The translations under genes and the position numbers were made by a program. Below, in pieces: positions 25,624-32,946 of a stretch of 64,000 bases of DNA. The DNA lies in assembly GCF_937863835.1 (NCBI RefSeq), contig NZ_CALMHT010000074.1:62001-126000 (forward strand). The letters are read 5' to 3'. This DNA comes from an uncultured Prevotella sp. (GTDB taxonomy: Bacteria > Bacteroidota > Bacteroidia > Bacteroidales > Bacteroidaceae). A model generated the notes under the pieces. The model was not told where the DNA came from. It did not search any database and was given only the letters and a program-made list of their open reading frames with translations. How positions within the stretch are numbered: position 1 is the first letter of the stretch; the number at the start of each line of letters is the position of its first letter.

Positions 25624-27321
25624 ATGAACAAAATTCTAACATTACTATTCTGTTTGATGATTGCACTGAATATAAGTGCTGAAAGTAAAAATCTTGATTC
25701 TTTATATAGAAGACTGGACGATGCTATTCATCAGTCGGATAAGTATGTCGCCATACGCGAATCACGTATCAACAAGTATCGGATACAGTTAAAGCGAACG
25801 ACAGATATAAGTGAAAAATATAAGTTGTCATTTTGTCTTTATCAAGAATATCAACCATTCAGAAACGACTCTGCCATTTATTTTCTTTCAGAATGTATTA
25901 TGTATGCTGAGAAGATAAATGATTATCATCAGGCCAACGACTGCCGCGCTTTAATGGCATTCCAATGCTCTACATCGGGCATGTATATGGAATCATTTAA
26001 CACATTGTCTCAGATTGATACCCCGTTACTTGACAAACGTGGAAAAAACGATTATTACCTGGCTTATTGTCATCTATACAGAGAATTGGCTTTTTATACG
26101 ATGGTTCCGAAACTGAAAAGTTATTATTCGGGGAAGTATGAACAGTATCGTAAACTGCTTTATACCAATCTTGACAGTACAAGCAGTTATTATGATATGA
26201 TAAGGCAACTTGCTTTCTCTGAATGCGGAGATAACAGGAATGCATTAAAGATTAGTGATGCCTGGCTTTCTAAGATACGTAAAGGTTCGCATGAATATGC
26301 CATCGCCACCTATTACCGTTCAATTTTGTATGATACAGACCATTCAGACATTCGTGAAATGCAAATGTACTGGTTGGCGCAATCCGCAATAAATGATGTT
26401 TGTAATGCTGTAATGGACCAAGGCTCTTTATGGTCATTGGCATACATGCTCAGTAAAGACGGTCAGTTGCAGCGATCCTATTCTTATATACGTTTCTCTT
26501 GGGAGTGCGCAAATCATTTTTCAACGAGAGTACGCAGTTGGCAGATATCACCCTTGTTGTCCACCATAGATAAAAGTTATCAAGACGAAAGTCTTCGTAC
26601 TAATCGACTGTTGCTCCTTCTTGTTACCGGTATCAGTATTATCTCACTTTTGTTTCTGGTGCTTTTGTTCTATGTCAACAGACAACGGAAACGTCTTGCA
26701 GAAACACAAAGTGAACTGAAGGGCGCCAATACAAAATTGTCTGCACTTAATACAAAGTTGCTGCAGGTGAACGATGACCTTGACTGTACGAACAATCAAC
26801 TGTCTGCCACAAATGGACAATTGTCTGCCGCTGTTAATCAACTCAATGAGTCTAATCGAGTGAAAGAAGAGTACATAGCCAGATTTATGAGATTGTGCTC
26901 TCTTTATATAGACAAGATGGACAATTATCGTAAAAAGGTTAACAAACAAGCTCGTAACAGAGAGTTTAATGAAATAATCAAGTTGACGTCATCGCAAGAG
27001 ATGAAAGAAAAAGAACTTGACGAACTATATGATAATTTTGATTCGGCATTCTTGCATCTATTCCCGAATTTTGTGAATGATTTCAATTCTCTGTTGCGTC
27101 CGGAAGAACGTATCTCTTTGACGGAACGGAATCGTTTGAACACGGATATTCGTATTTTTGCCCTTATCCGCCTTGGTATAGAAGACAGTTCGAAAATTGC
27201 CGAGTTCTTACATTATTCAGTGAATACGATTTATAATTATCGTGCAAAGATAAAAAATGGGGCAATCAGTGACCGTGATAACTTTGAAAAGCATGTGAAA
27301 GACATCGGCATGCCCGAATAA
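25624..27321 (+). CDS. DUF6377-type membrane-spanning TPR/HTH regulator, paralogue 1
   Basis: 565 aa. Signal peptide or first helix 1-19, a helical TPR-like periplasmic region about 20-320, one strong transmembrane helix about 328-350 (LLVTGISIISLLFLVLLFY), a coiled coil about 353-415 with repeats of the KLSALNTKLLQVNDDL kind, and a C-terminal cytoplasmic region ending in a helix-turn-helix (SKIAEFLHYSVNTIYNYRAKIKNGA, split here by the turn after FLHYS). This is the organisation of one-component glycan sensors that carry a signal from periplasm to DNA, similar in plan to SusR. It sits between the GH3 and GH30 genes of PUL2, which has no HTCS, so it probably controls this PUL. A close paralogue lies at 29318. 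Confidence 0.85.
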   Translation: MNKILTLLFCLMIALNISAESKNLDSLYRRLDDAIHQSDKYVAIRESRINKYRIQLKRTTDISEKYKLSFCLYQEYQPFRNDSAIYFLSECIMYAEKINDYHQANDCRALMAFQCSTSGMYMESFNTLSQIDTPLLDKRGKNDYYLAYCHLYRELAFYTMVPKLKSYYSGKYEQYRKLLYTNLDSTSSYYDMIRQLAFSECGDNRNALKISDAWLSKIRKGSHEYAIATYYRSILYDTDHSDIREMQMYWLAQSAINDVCNAVMDQGSLWSLAYMLSKDGQLQRSYSYIRFSWECANHFSTRVRSWQISPLLSTIDKSYQDESLRTNRLLLLLVTGISIISLLFLVLLFYVNRQRKRLAETQSELKGANTKLSALNTKLLQVNDDLDCTNNQLSATNGQLSAAVNQLNESNRVKEEYIARFMRLCSLYIDKMDNYRKKVNKQARNREFNEIIKLTSSQEMKEKELDELYDNFDSAFLHLFPNFVNDFNSLLRPEERISLTERNRLNTDIRIFALIRLGIEDSSKIAEFLHYSVNTIYNYRAKIKNGAISDRDNFEKHVKDIGMPE

Positions 27322-27347
27322 GAATTAATATTTCATCCACTTTATAT

Positions 27348-27359
27348 CGAAAGCTTTCG
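27348..27359 (+). terminator. Short palindrome after DUF6377 regulator 1
   Basis: CGAAAGCTTTCG is a perfect 12-bp palindrome followed by TTTTA, 27 bp after the stop codon. The stem is weak and almost without a loop, so it could be a poor terminator or a protein site. Confidence 0.3.
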
Positions 27360-27456
27360 TTTTATTAGTAGCTGAATATCAGCAAGTTGTAATTTCGAAT
27401 ATGCATCCGTGAACCACTTTTGAACTAGGTGATTTTTTTTATGTCTGATTTTATCG

Positions 27457-27464
27457 TAATTTTG
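27457..27464 (+). promoter_or_regulatory. Promoter -7 box of the GH30 gene
   Basis: TAATTTTG, 37 bp before the ATG at 27501. GATTTT (27447-27452) and AAAATC (27472-27477) form a 6-bp inverted repeat around it. No clear -33 element is seen. Confidence 0.55.
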
Positions 27465-27500
27465 CAATATCAAAATCGAAATGATGTAATATTATAAATT

Positions 27501-29075
27501 ATGGTAAAGATACATTTTAATTTAATATCAATATTCATGGTCTTGTTGTTACAGTCCTTATCTGTATCAGCTCAGAATGCAACAGTATATACAACAACAG
27601 GAAACTCAAGTCAACTACTTGACGAAACAAGTGTGGCAGTTGCCAACACGAGTATGACATCAGGGGCCTTGGTCCTGAAACCGACGGAAAAAATACAGCG
27701 TATGGACGGTTTCGGATTTGCTATTACATATTCATCTTGTTTTAATCTGATGAAGATGAGCGAAACAGACCGACTGGCATTCCTCAAAAAGACATACTCT
27801 GAGACAGAAGGGTACGGTGTGAGTTATGCGCGTATCTCGATAGGTTGTAGTGATTTCTCTAGTACGGAATACACGTTATGTGATGCAACCGGACTGGAAC
27901 ACTTCCGACTGTATACGGATGAACTGGATTATGTGATACCGGTATTAAAGGAGATATTGGCAATCAATCCTAAAGTTAAGATTATCGCAGCACCGTGGAC
28001 CTGTCCCACATGGATGAAAGTGGAAAATATCACCACTAAAACGCCACATACATCATGGACGGACGGACATATCAATCCAGATTATTATCAGGATTACGCC
28101 AACTATTTTATTAAGTTTATTAATGCGTTCAAAGAGTATGGCATCAATATCTATGCTGTTAGTCCGCAAAATGAGCCGCTCAATGCTGGAAACTGTGCAT
28201 CGACTTATGTACCTGCATCAGAAGAAGCTGCATTTGTGAAAGTATTGGCGGCTATTTTCAAACAGAATAAGGTGGACACCAAAATCTATGTCTATGACCA
28301 CAACTACGACCAGTTCCAATACCCGGTGAAAGTTTACGAAACATTAGGTTCGGATTACGAGGGTTCTGATTTAGTGGCAGGTTCGGCTTTTCATGATTAT
28401 GGGGGGAGTAATTCGGTCTTAAATTCAGTACATGCACAATTTCCAGATAAAGATATCATTTTTTCAGAGTCTTCTATCGGTACTTGGAACGACGGTCATA
28501 ATCTTTCCAAACGACTCATAGATGATATGACAAATATTACATTGGGCACTGTAAACAAGTATTGTAATGCCGTTATCGTGTGGAACCTTATGCTAGATGA
28601 TAAGATGGGACCTAATCTGGCTGGTGGATGTCAGACCTGTTATGGAGCCGTAGACATTAATTCAGGTGATTATAAGACTATCACGTACAATTCTCATTAC
28701 TATATAATATGTCACATGTCAAGTGTCGTAAGTCCTGATGCGATTTGTATAAAGACAAGCGCCTACACGCAGACCGGACTCACTTATTCAGCATTCCTCA
28801 ATCCGGACGGTACTGTTTCTGTCGTGATGCTCAACGAGAATAGCGGCGCTATGACAGTTCCCCTCAGTGACGGCACACACCGACTTACTGTTACACTACC
28901 GGGGCGGAGTGTCGTGTCATGTAAATGGACTTACGACAATTCCACATCCATCATACATGTAAACAGTGACAACAGGACAGACTCCAACTATTATACCTTG
29001 CAAGGTATGAAAATAAGCAAGCCCAGTATGAGGGGCTTGTATATTTATAAAGGAAAAAAATTCGTTGTGAAATGA
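27501..29075 (+). CDS. Secreted glycoside hydrolase family 30 (beta-1,6-glucanase/glucosylceramidase type)
   Basis: 524 aa, signal peptide ending SVSAQ. A GH30 (beta/alpha)8 barrel with MDGFGFAITYSSC at the start, YARISIGCSDFSSTEYT, APWTCPTWMK, SPQNEPLNAGNC with predicted acid/base Glu225, and FSESSIGTWN with nucleophile Glu323. A beta-side domain follows (SAFLNPDGTVSVVMLNE). The last 30 residues (YYTLQGMKISKPSMRGLYIY, then GKKFVVK) resemble the short C-terminal module often found on secreted Prevotella and Bacteroides proteins. Subfamily 3 enzymes cut beta-1,6-glucan, so this would debranch laminarin. It has its own promoter and is bracketed by two regulators. Specificity is inferred. Confidence 0.88.
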   Translation: MVKIHFNLISIFMVLLLQSLSVSAQNATVYTTTGNSSQLLDETSVAVANTSMTSGALVLKPTEKIQRMDGFGFAITYSSCFNLMKMSETDRLAFLKKTYSETEGYGVSYARISIGCSDFSSTEYTLCDATGLEHFRLYTDELDYVIPVLKEILAINPKVKIIAAPWTCPTWMKVENITTKTPHTSWTDGHINPDYYQDYANYFIKFINAFKEYGINIYAVSPQNEPLNAGNCASTYVPASEEAAFVKVLAAIFKQNKVDTKIYVYDHNYDQFQYPVKVYETLGSDYEGSDLVAGSAFHDYGGSNSVLNSVHAQFPDKDIIFSESSIGTWNDGHNLSKRLIDDMTNITLGTVNKYCNAVIVWNLMLDDKMGPNLAGGCQTCYGAVDINSGDYKTITYNSHYYIICHMSSVVSPDAICIKTSAYTQTGLTYSAFLNPDGTVSVVMLNENSGAMTVPLSDGTHRLTVTLPGRSVVSCKWTYDNSTSIIHVNSDNRTDSNYYTLQGMKISKPSMRGLYIYKGKKFVVK

Positions 29076-29093
29076 TTATATAATTTGGTTATC

Positions 29094-29121
29094 TATTTAT
29101 TTTAGGTTATGGTTACTTTTG
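29094..29121 (+). promoter_or_regulatory. Orphan promoter-like sequence after GH30
   Basis: TACTTTTG (29114-29121) matches the -7 box, with TTTG (29094-29097) 16 bp upstream, slightly short of the usual spacing. No gene starts soon after it. The 150 nt downstream contain a hairpin, GGGATGT (29178-29184) with ACATCCC (about 29195-29201), before the next promoter. Confidence 0.35.
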
Positions 29122-29271
29122 CAGAGGGCATAAGTAACTAAAATTAATGTAATAGTAGAATGATCTTCAATGATTGGGATGTGTCGTGAGATACATCCCT
29201 GAATCGTCGCCGACAATGTAAATAATTATAAATAAAAGAAGGAAAAGTGCAATGAAATTTTGATTTTAACA

Positions 29272-29313
29272 ATGTTTATTTTACCTTTGCAGATGCATAT
29301 ACTAAATAAACAT
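29272..29313 (+). promoter_or_regulatory. Promoter of DUF6377 regulator 2 inside a long dyad
   Basis: TACCTTTG (29282-29289) lies between the arms of a perfect 10-bp inverted repeat, ATGTTTATTT (29272-29281) and AAATAAACAT (29304-29313). The layout parallels the dyad over the paralogue's promoter (arms 34 bp apart there, 32 bp here), and both right arms contain ATAAAC just before the start codon. Confidence 0.65.
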
Positions 29314-29317
29314 CCCC

Positions 29318-30994
29318 ATGAAAAGAGCACTGCTTTTTATCATTACATTGTTCCTTACATTGTCAATCTATCCAGAACGAATAGACTTTGAAAGTTTATA
29401 CAAGCGTTTAGATACCGTGATAGACAACTCCCAGAATAATGTGGCACGGCGTGAAAGTAGGATTCTAAAGATACGTAGCAAATTAAAAAGGACAAATGAT
29501 ATCATGATCAGATATCATTTGTATTTCAGTTTGTTCGATGAGTATCAGTCTTATAAAAACGATTCCGCAATTGCACAGTTGCGCAACTGTATGCGTATTG
29601 CAAAAGAAATAAGGAAGCCTTCGCTGGTAAATGATTGTCTTTGTGTCATGGCTTTGCAAAGTTCAAAAGCGGGAATGTATACGGAATCGTTGACTTTATT
29701 GAAAAATGTTAAGAGACAAGAACTGGATAATAAAGGACTGTGTGATTATTATATCGCATATAACCATACTTACGGAGAACTAGGTTCTTATTCTGATCTA
29801 GCAGAAGTAAAACAGACTTTCTTCGACCTTTCAAAACAATACAGGGATTCCTTGGATAATGTGATAAATCATAACAGTGACATCTATCTCATGAAGAAAG
29901 AGAATGATTTGATAAACGACAAAAATGATTATAAGGCTGCTTTGAAAATCAACGATCAACGTATGGCTTCAGTGAAGGAAGGTTCGCACAACTATGCCAT
30001 CGTGTCTTATTTCCGTTATCTGATTTATATGAAGATGAACAATATGGATATGGCTAAATATTGGTTGATACAGTCGGCTATATCCGATATAGAAAATGCC
30101 ATTATGGATCAGGCTTCGTTATGGACGTTGGCAGATATGCTGAGCAAAGAGGGAGACTCGGAACGTTCTTATAAATATATAACCTATTCCTGGTATGCGG
30201 CTCAAACTTTTGGGACGAAGGTGCGCAACTGGCAGATATCCCCGATACTTAATGCGATAGACACCAACTACCAAAAGGAAATAAAAACAAGAAACAGAGA
30301 ACTTATGCTGTCTATAACAGTGGTCAGCATTATGGCTTTTATGCTATTCTTGTTGCTCGTTTATGTCAATAAACAGAAAAAAAGACTTACCATAGCTCGA
30401 AACGAACTTAAAAAGACAAATGGTAAATTGGCTAATCTAAACAGTCAGTTGTCAAAAATAAATGAAGAACTTGATCTGAGTAATCAGAATCTTCATGATT
30501 CAAATACAAAACTGAATGAGTCGAACCGTGTAAAAGAAGCCTACATCGGTAGGTTTATAGGTTTGTGTTCCCTTTATATCGATAAGTTGGATTCTTATCG
30601 CAAACAAGTGAACAGAATGATGAAGAACAAACAGTTGGACGAACTGTTCAATATGACTAAATCGTCAGAACTGAAGGAAAAGGAAGTGGACGAACTCTAT
30701 GCGAATTTTGATTCCGTCTTTTTGCATCTCTTTCCTGATTTTGTGAAGGATTTCAATTCCTTGTTGCGTGAAGAAGAACGCATACAACTTGTGGAAAAGG
30801 ACAAGTTGACTACACCTTTGCGTATCTTCGCCCTTATCCGTCTGGGTATCGACGACAGTTCAAAGATAGCGGAGTTCCTCCATTATTCGGTGAACACCAT
30901 TTACAACTATCGCGCTAAAATAAAAAACGGTGCCGCAGGAGATAGGAATAATTTCGAAAAACAAGTCAAAGAACTCGGTTCTCCGAGAGAGTAA
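29318..30994 (+). CDS. DUF6377-type membrane-spanning TPR/HTH regulator, paralogue 2
   Basis: 558 aa, closely related along its whole length to the gene at 25624: same start of the mature protein (SLYKRLD against SLYRRLD), same TPR-like helices, a transmembrane helix near 325-348 (VVSIMAFMLFLLLVYVN), a coiled coil (LNSQLSKINEELDLSNQNL), and an almost identical C-terminal HTH (SSKIAEFLHYSVNTIYNYR). The C-terminal DNA-binding region is far better conserved than the periplasmic part, so the pair may bind the same DNA but sense different ligands. It has its own promoter. The next gene is unrelated to the PUL. Confidence 0.85.
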   Translation: MKRALLFIITLFLTLSIYPERIDFESLYKRLDTVIDNSQNNVARRESRILKIRSKLKRTNDIMIRYHLYFSLFDEYQSYKNDSAIAQLRNCMRIAKEIRKPSLVNDCLCVMALQSSKAGMYTESLTLLKNVKRQELDNKGLCDYYIAYNHTYGELGSYSDLAEVKQTFFDLSKQYRDSLDNVINHNSDIYLMKKENDLINDKNDYKAALKINDQRMASVKEGSHNYAIVSYFRYLIYMKMNNMDMAKYWLIQSAISDIENAIMDQASLWTLADMLSKEGDSERSYKYITYSWYAAQTFGTKVRNWQISPILNAIDTNYQKEIKTRNRELMLSITVVSIMAFMLFLLLVYVNKQKKRLTIARNELKKTNGKLANLNSQLSKINEELDLSNQNLHDSNTKLNESNRVKEAYIGRFIGLCSLYIDKLDSYRKQVNRMMKNKQLDELFNMTKSSELKEKEVDELYANFDSVFLHLFPDFVKDFNSLLREEERIQLVEKDKLTTPLRIFALIRLGIDDSSKIAEFLHYSVNTIYNYRAKIKNGAAGDRNNFEKQVKELGSPRE

Positions 30995-31040
30995 TTTCAA
31001 GATAAATGAATAATAATTAGGTACTTTCGATTTTTTTGAC

Positions 31041-31117
31041 TATCTTTGCACCCAGATAACATCAAGTTCGTATTAAATCATTATCAATTCCGTCTTTTTT
31101 ATTAAAGGATAATGATT
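31041..31117 (+). promoter_or_regulatory. Promoter and structured leader of the DEAD-box helicase
   Basis: The -7 box TATCTTTG is at 31041-31048. The leader (about 95 nt) contains a perfect 10-bp stem, AATCATTATC (31076-31085) with GATAATGATT (31108-31117), around a U-rich 22-nt loop. A structured leader before a helicase and cold-shock operon suggests temperature or autoregulation (inference). Confidence 0.5.
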
Positions 31118-31143
31118 GAAGACCTACCTAAATATTATTATAT

Positions 31144-32268
31144 ATGACATTTGAAGAATTGAATATTTCAGAGCCTATATTGAAGGCGCTGGACGATAAG
31201 AATTATATTGAACCTACTCCTATACAGGAGCAGGCAATCCCTGAAGCTAGTCAGGGAAGAGATATATTGGGCATAGCTCAGACGGGTACCGGTAAGACGG
31301 CCGCTTTCGCTATCCCTATCATTGAACAACTGATGACTTTGCCTAATGGTAAAGGTCGTAAAACAATCAAAGCACTCGTTCTTACACCAACCCGCGAATT
31401 GGCCATACAGATAGAGGAGTCGTTTGCCGATTATGGCAGATACACAAATCTGAAACATACGGTCATATTCGGCGGCGTGAGTCAGAACAAGCAGGTTAAT
31501 CAACTGAATCAGGGTACCGACATCCTGATTGCAACACCGGGACGTCTGCTCGACTTGATAGGGCAGGGTATTATCCGACTGGACAATATCCGCCATTTCG
31601 TGTTGGATGAGGCTGATCGTATGCTGGATATGGGATTCATACACGATATCCGCAAGTTGCTGCCCTTGTTGCCCAAGAAGAAACAGACGATGCTCTTCTC
31701 AGCTACAATGCCTAATGAGATTGCAAAAATCTCTAAATCACTGCTCAATAATCCGCACCGGATAGAAATAGCACCTGTATCATCGGTTGTAGATACCATT
31801 CAGCAACATGTTTGTTATCTGGAAAAACCGAAAAAGATGGATGCGCTCGTACAACTCCTCAATCAGGAACGTAATGAAAGAGTATTGATTTTCTCTCGTA
31901 CAAAACATGGAGCGGACAGAATAGCAAAGAACCTTACTAAAAAGAAGATAATGTGTGGTGCCATACATGGTAACAAATCGCAGAATGCCCGTCAGAAAGC
32001 ATTGAACGATTTTAAGACCGGTAAGACAAATGTGATTGTGGCCACCGATATAGCTGCGCGCGGTATCGATATCCAAGATCTCGGCATCGTCGTCAATTAT
32101 GATCTGCCGGATGTGCCCGAAACCTATGTACACCGTATCGGTCGTACGGGCAGGGCTGGAAACAGCGGTGTGGCTTTCACTTTCTGTACACAGGAAGAAA
32201 CACCGATGCTGAGAAGCATACAGAAGCTCACAGGAAAGAAACTAAGTCAGGTGTCAATACCTGCATAA
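31144..32268 (+). CDS. DEAD-box ATP-dependent RNA helicase (RhlE-like)
   Basis: 374 aa. All core motifs are present in order: Q motif (FEELNISEPI ... PTPIQEQAIP), Walker A AQTGTGKT (residues 45-52), PTRELAIQ, TPGRLLD, DEAD box LDEADRMLDMGF (Asp155 first), SAT (LFSATMP), IFSRTKHGAD, VATDIAARGIDI, and HRIGRTGRAGNSG. There is almost no tail after the second RecA domain, typical of short RhlE-type helicases that remodel rRNA or mRNA, often at low temperature. It is followed 18 bp later by a cold-shock-domain gene, which supports that role. Confidence 0.95.
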   Translation: MTFEELNISEPILKALDDKNYIEPTPIQEQAIPEASQGRDILGIAQTGTGKTAAFAIPIIEQLMTLPNGKGRKTIKALVLTPTRELAIQIEESFADYGRYTNLKHTVIFGGVSQNKQVNQLNQGTDILIATPGRLLDLIGQGIIRLDNIRHFVLDEADRMLDMGFIHDIRKLLPLLPKKKQTMLFSATMPNEIAKISKSLLNNPHRIEIAPVSSVVDTIQQHVCYLEKPKKMDALVQLLNQERNERVLIFSRTKHGADRIAKNLTKKKIMCGAIHGNKSQNARQKALNDFKTGKTNVIVATDIAARGIDIQDLGIVVNYDLPDVPETYVHRIGRTGRAGNSGVAFTFCTQEETPMLRSIQKLTGKKLSQVSIPA

Positions 32269-32286
32269 CATTATAAATCTAAGTAA

Positions 32287-32727
32287 ATGGGACAAAAAAT
32301 CACGACAGGAAAAAGAGACAGAGAAAAATTGAAACAACAGAAACGCCTTGAAAAACAAAAGCGTAAAGAGGAAAGACAAAGTAATGGACCCAGTTCTTTT
32401 GAGGACATGATAGCATACGTGGACGAATATGGTGTTCTGCGTTCTACGCCTCCGGAGGAACCGGCTGAAGAGGTAAACCTGGAGGATGTGCAGATTGCCA
32501 CCCCGAAGAAGGTCGAAGAAGAGAAAGTGCTACAGACAGGTGTTGTAGATTTCTTTAATTCTTCTAAAGGTTTCGGCTTTATCAAGAGTCAGGATGGTTC
32601 TGGTAAGTTTTTCTTTCATGTTTCCAATGCCCCCGATGGTATTAAAGAGGGTGACAAAGTGGAATTTGATACTGAACAAGATGCCCGTGGCATGAGCGCG
32701 ATACAGATTTCTATTGTTAATAAATAG
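32287..32727 (+). CDS. Cold-shock-domain protein with charged N-terminal extension
   Basis: 146 aa. Residues 1-35 are very basic and helical (QKITTGKRDREKLKQQKRLE), 36-80 acidic (PPEEPAEEVNLEDVQ). Residues about 83-146 form a cold-shock domain with RNP-like motifs: GVVDFFNSSKGFGFIKS and KFFFHVSNAP. Unlike the 65-70 aa Csp proteins it carries this extension, a form common in Bacteroidota. It binds single-stranded RNA or DNA. Co-transcribed with the helicase upstream. Confidence 0.9.
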   Translation: MGQKITTGKRDREKLKQQKRLEKQKRKEERQSNGPSSFEDMIAYVDEYGVLRSTPPEEPAEEVNLEDVQIATPKKVEEEKVLQTGVVDFFNSSKGFGFIKSQDGSGKFFFHVSNAPDGIKEGDKVEFDTEQDARGMSAIQISIVNK

Positions 32728-32759
32728 ACAATGACTGTTAACGCAAACAAAATAATTGA

Positions 32760-32783
32760 TTTATGTCAAGAAAGTGACATAAA
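32760..32783. promoter_or_regulatory. Perfect 9-bp inverted repeat upstream of the small-RNA promoter
   Basis: TTTATGTCA, a 6-nt spacer and TGACATAAA. There is no T run, so it is a poor terminator. Its centre lies about 72 bp upstream of the predicted start of the RNA at 32844, a usual distance for an activator site. Confidence 0.4.
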
Positions 32784-32829
32784 AATAAACATTCTATGAA
32801 GAAACTATTGCAGATGTCGAAAAACGTCG

Positions 32830-32837
32830 TACCTTTG
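32830..32837 (+). promoter_or_regulatory. Promoter -7 box of the small RNA
   Basis: TACCTTTG followed by GCATTG; transcription should begin near 32844. Confidence 0.6.
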
Positions 32838-32843
32838 CATTGT

Positions 32844-32905
32844 GTTTTTCATAGTATTAGATTTAAGGTTAACAAAGGTTGGGACTCAGCGGAGCCCCTT
32901 TTTTT
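32844..32905 (+). ncRNA. Probable small RNA, about 62 nt
   Basis: A -7 box at 32830-32837, about 40 nt of unstructured sequence (TTTTCATAGTATTAGATTTA, then AGGTTAACAAAGGTTG), and a strong terminator hairpin with seven T residues ending at 32905 define a compact transcript with no open frame. From memory the AGTATTAGATTTAAGGTTAAC core resembles a multicopy family of small RNAs in Bacteroides, but I could not check this. It is not a leader: the next gene is on the opposite strand. Confidence 0.6.
32881..32905 (+). terminator. Terminator of the small RNA
   Basis: GGG(A)CTC, loop AGCG, GAGCCC then C and TTTTTTT: a short GC-rich stem with one bulged A and a clean T run. Confidence 0.75.
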
Positions 32906-32946
32906 ATGTCCTTAAGTCAAATATGTGTTTTACTAACTTTCAGATT

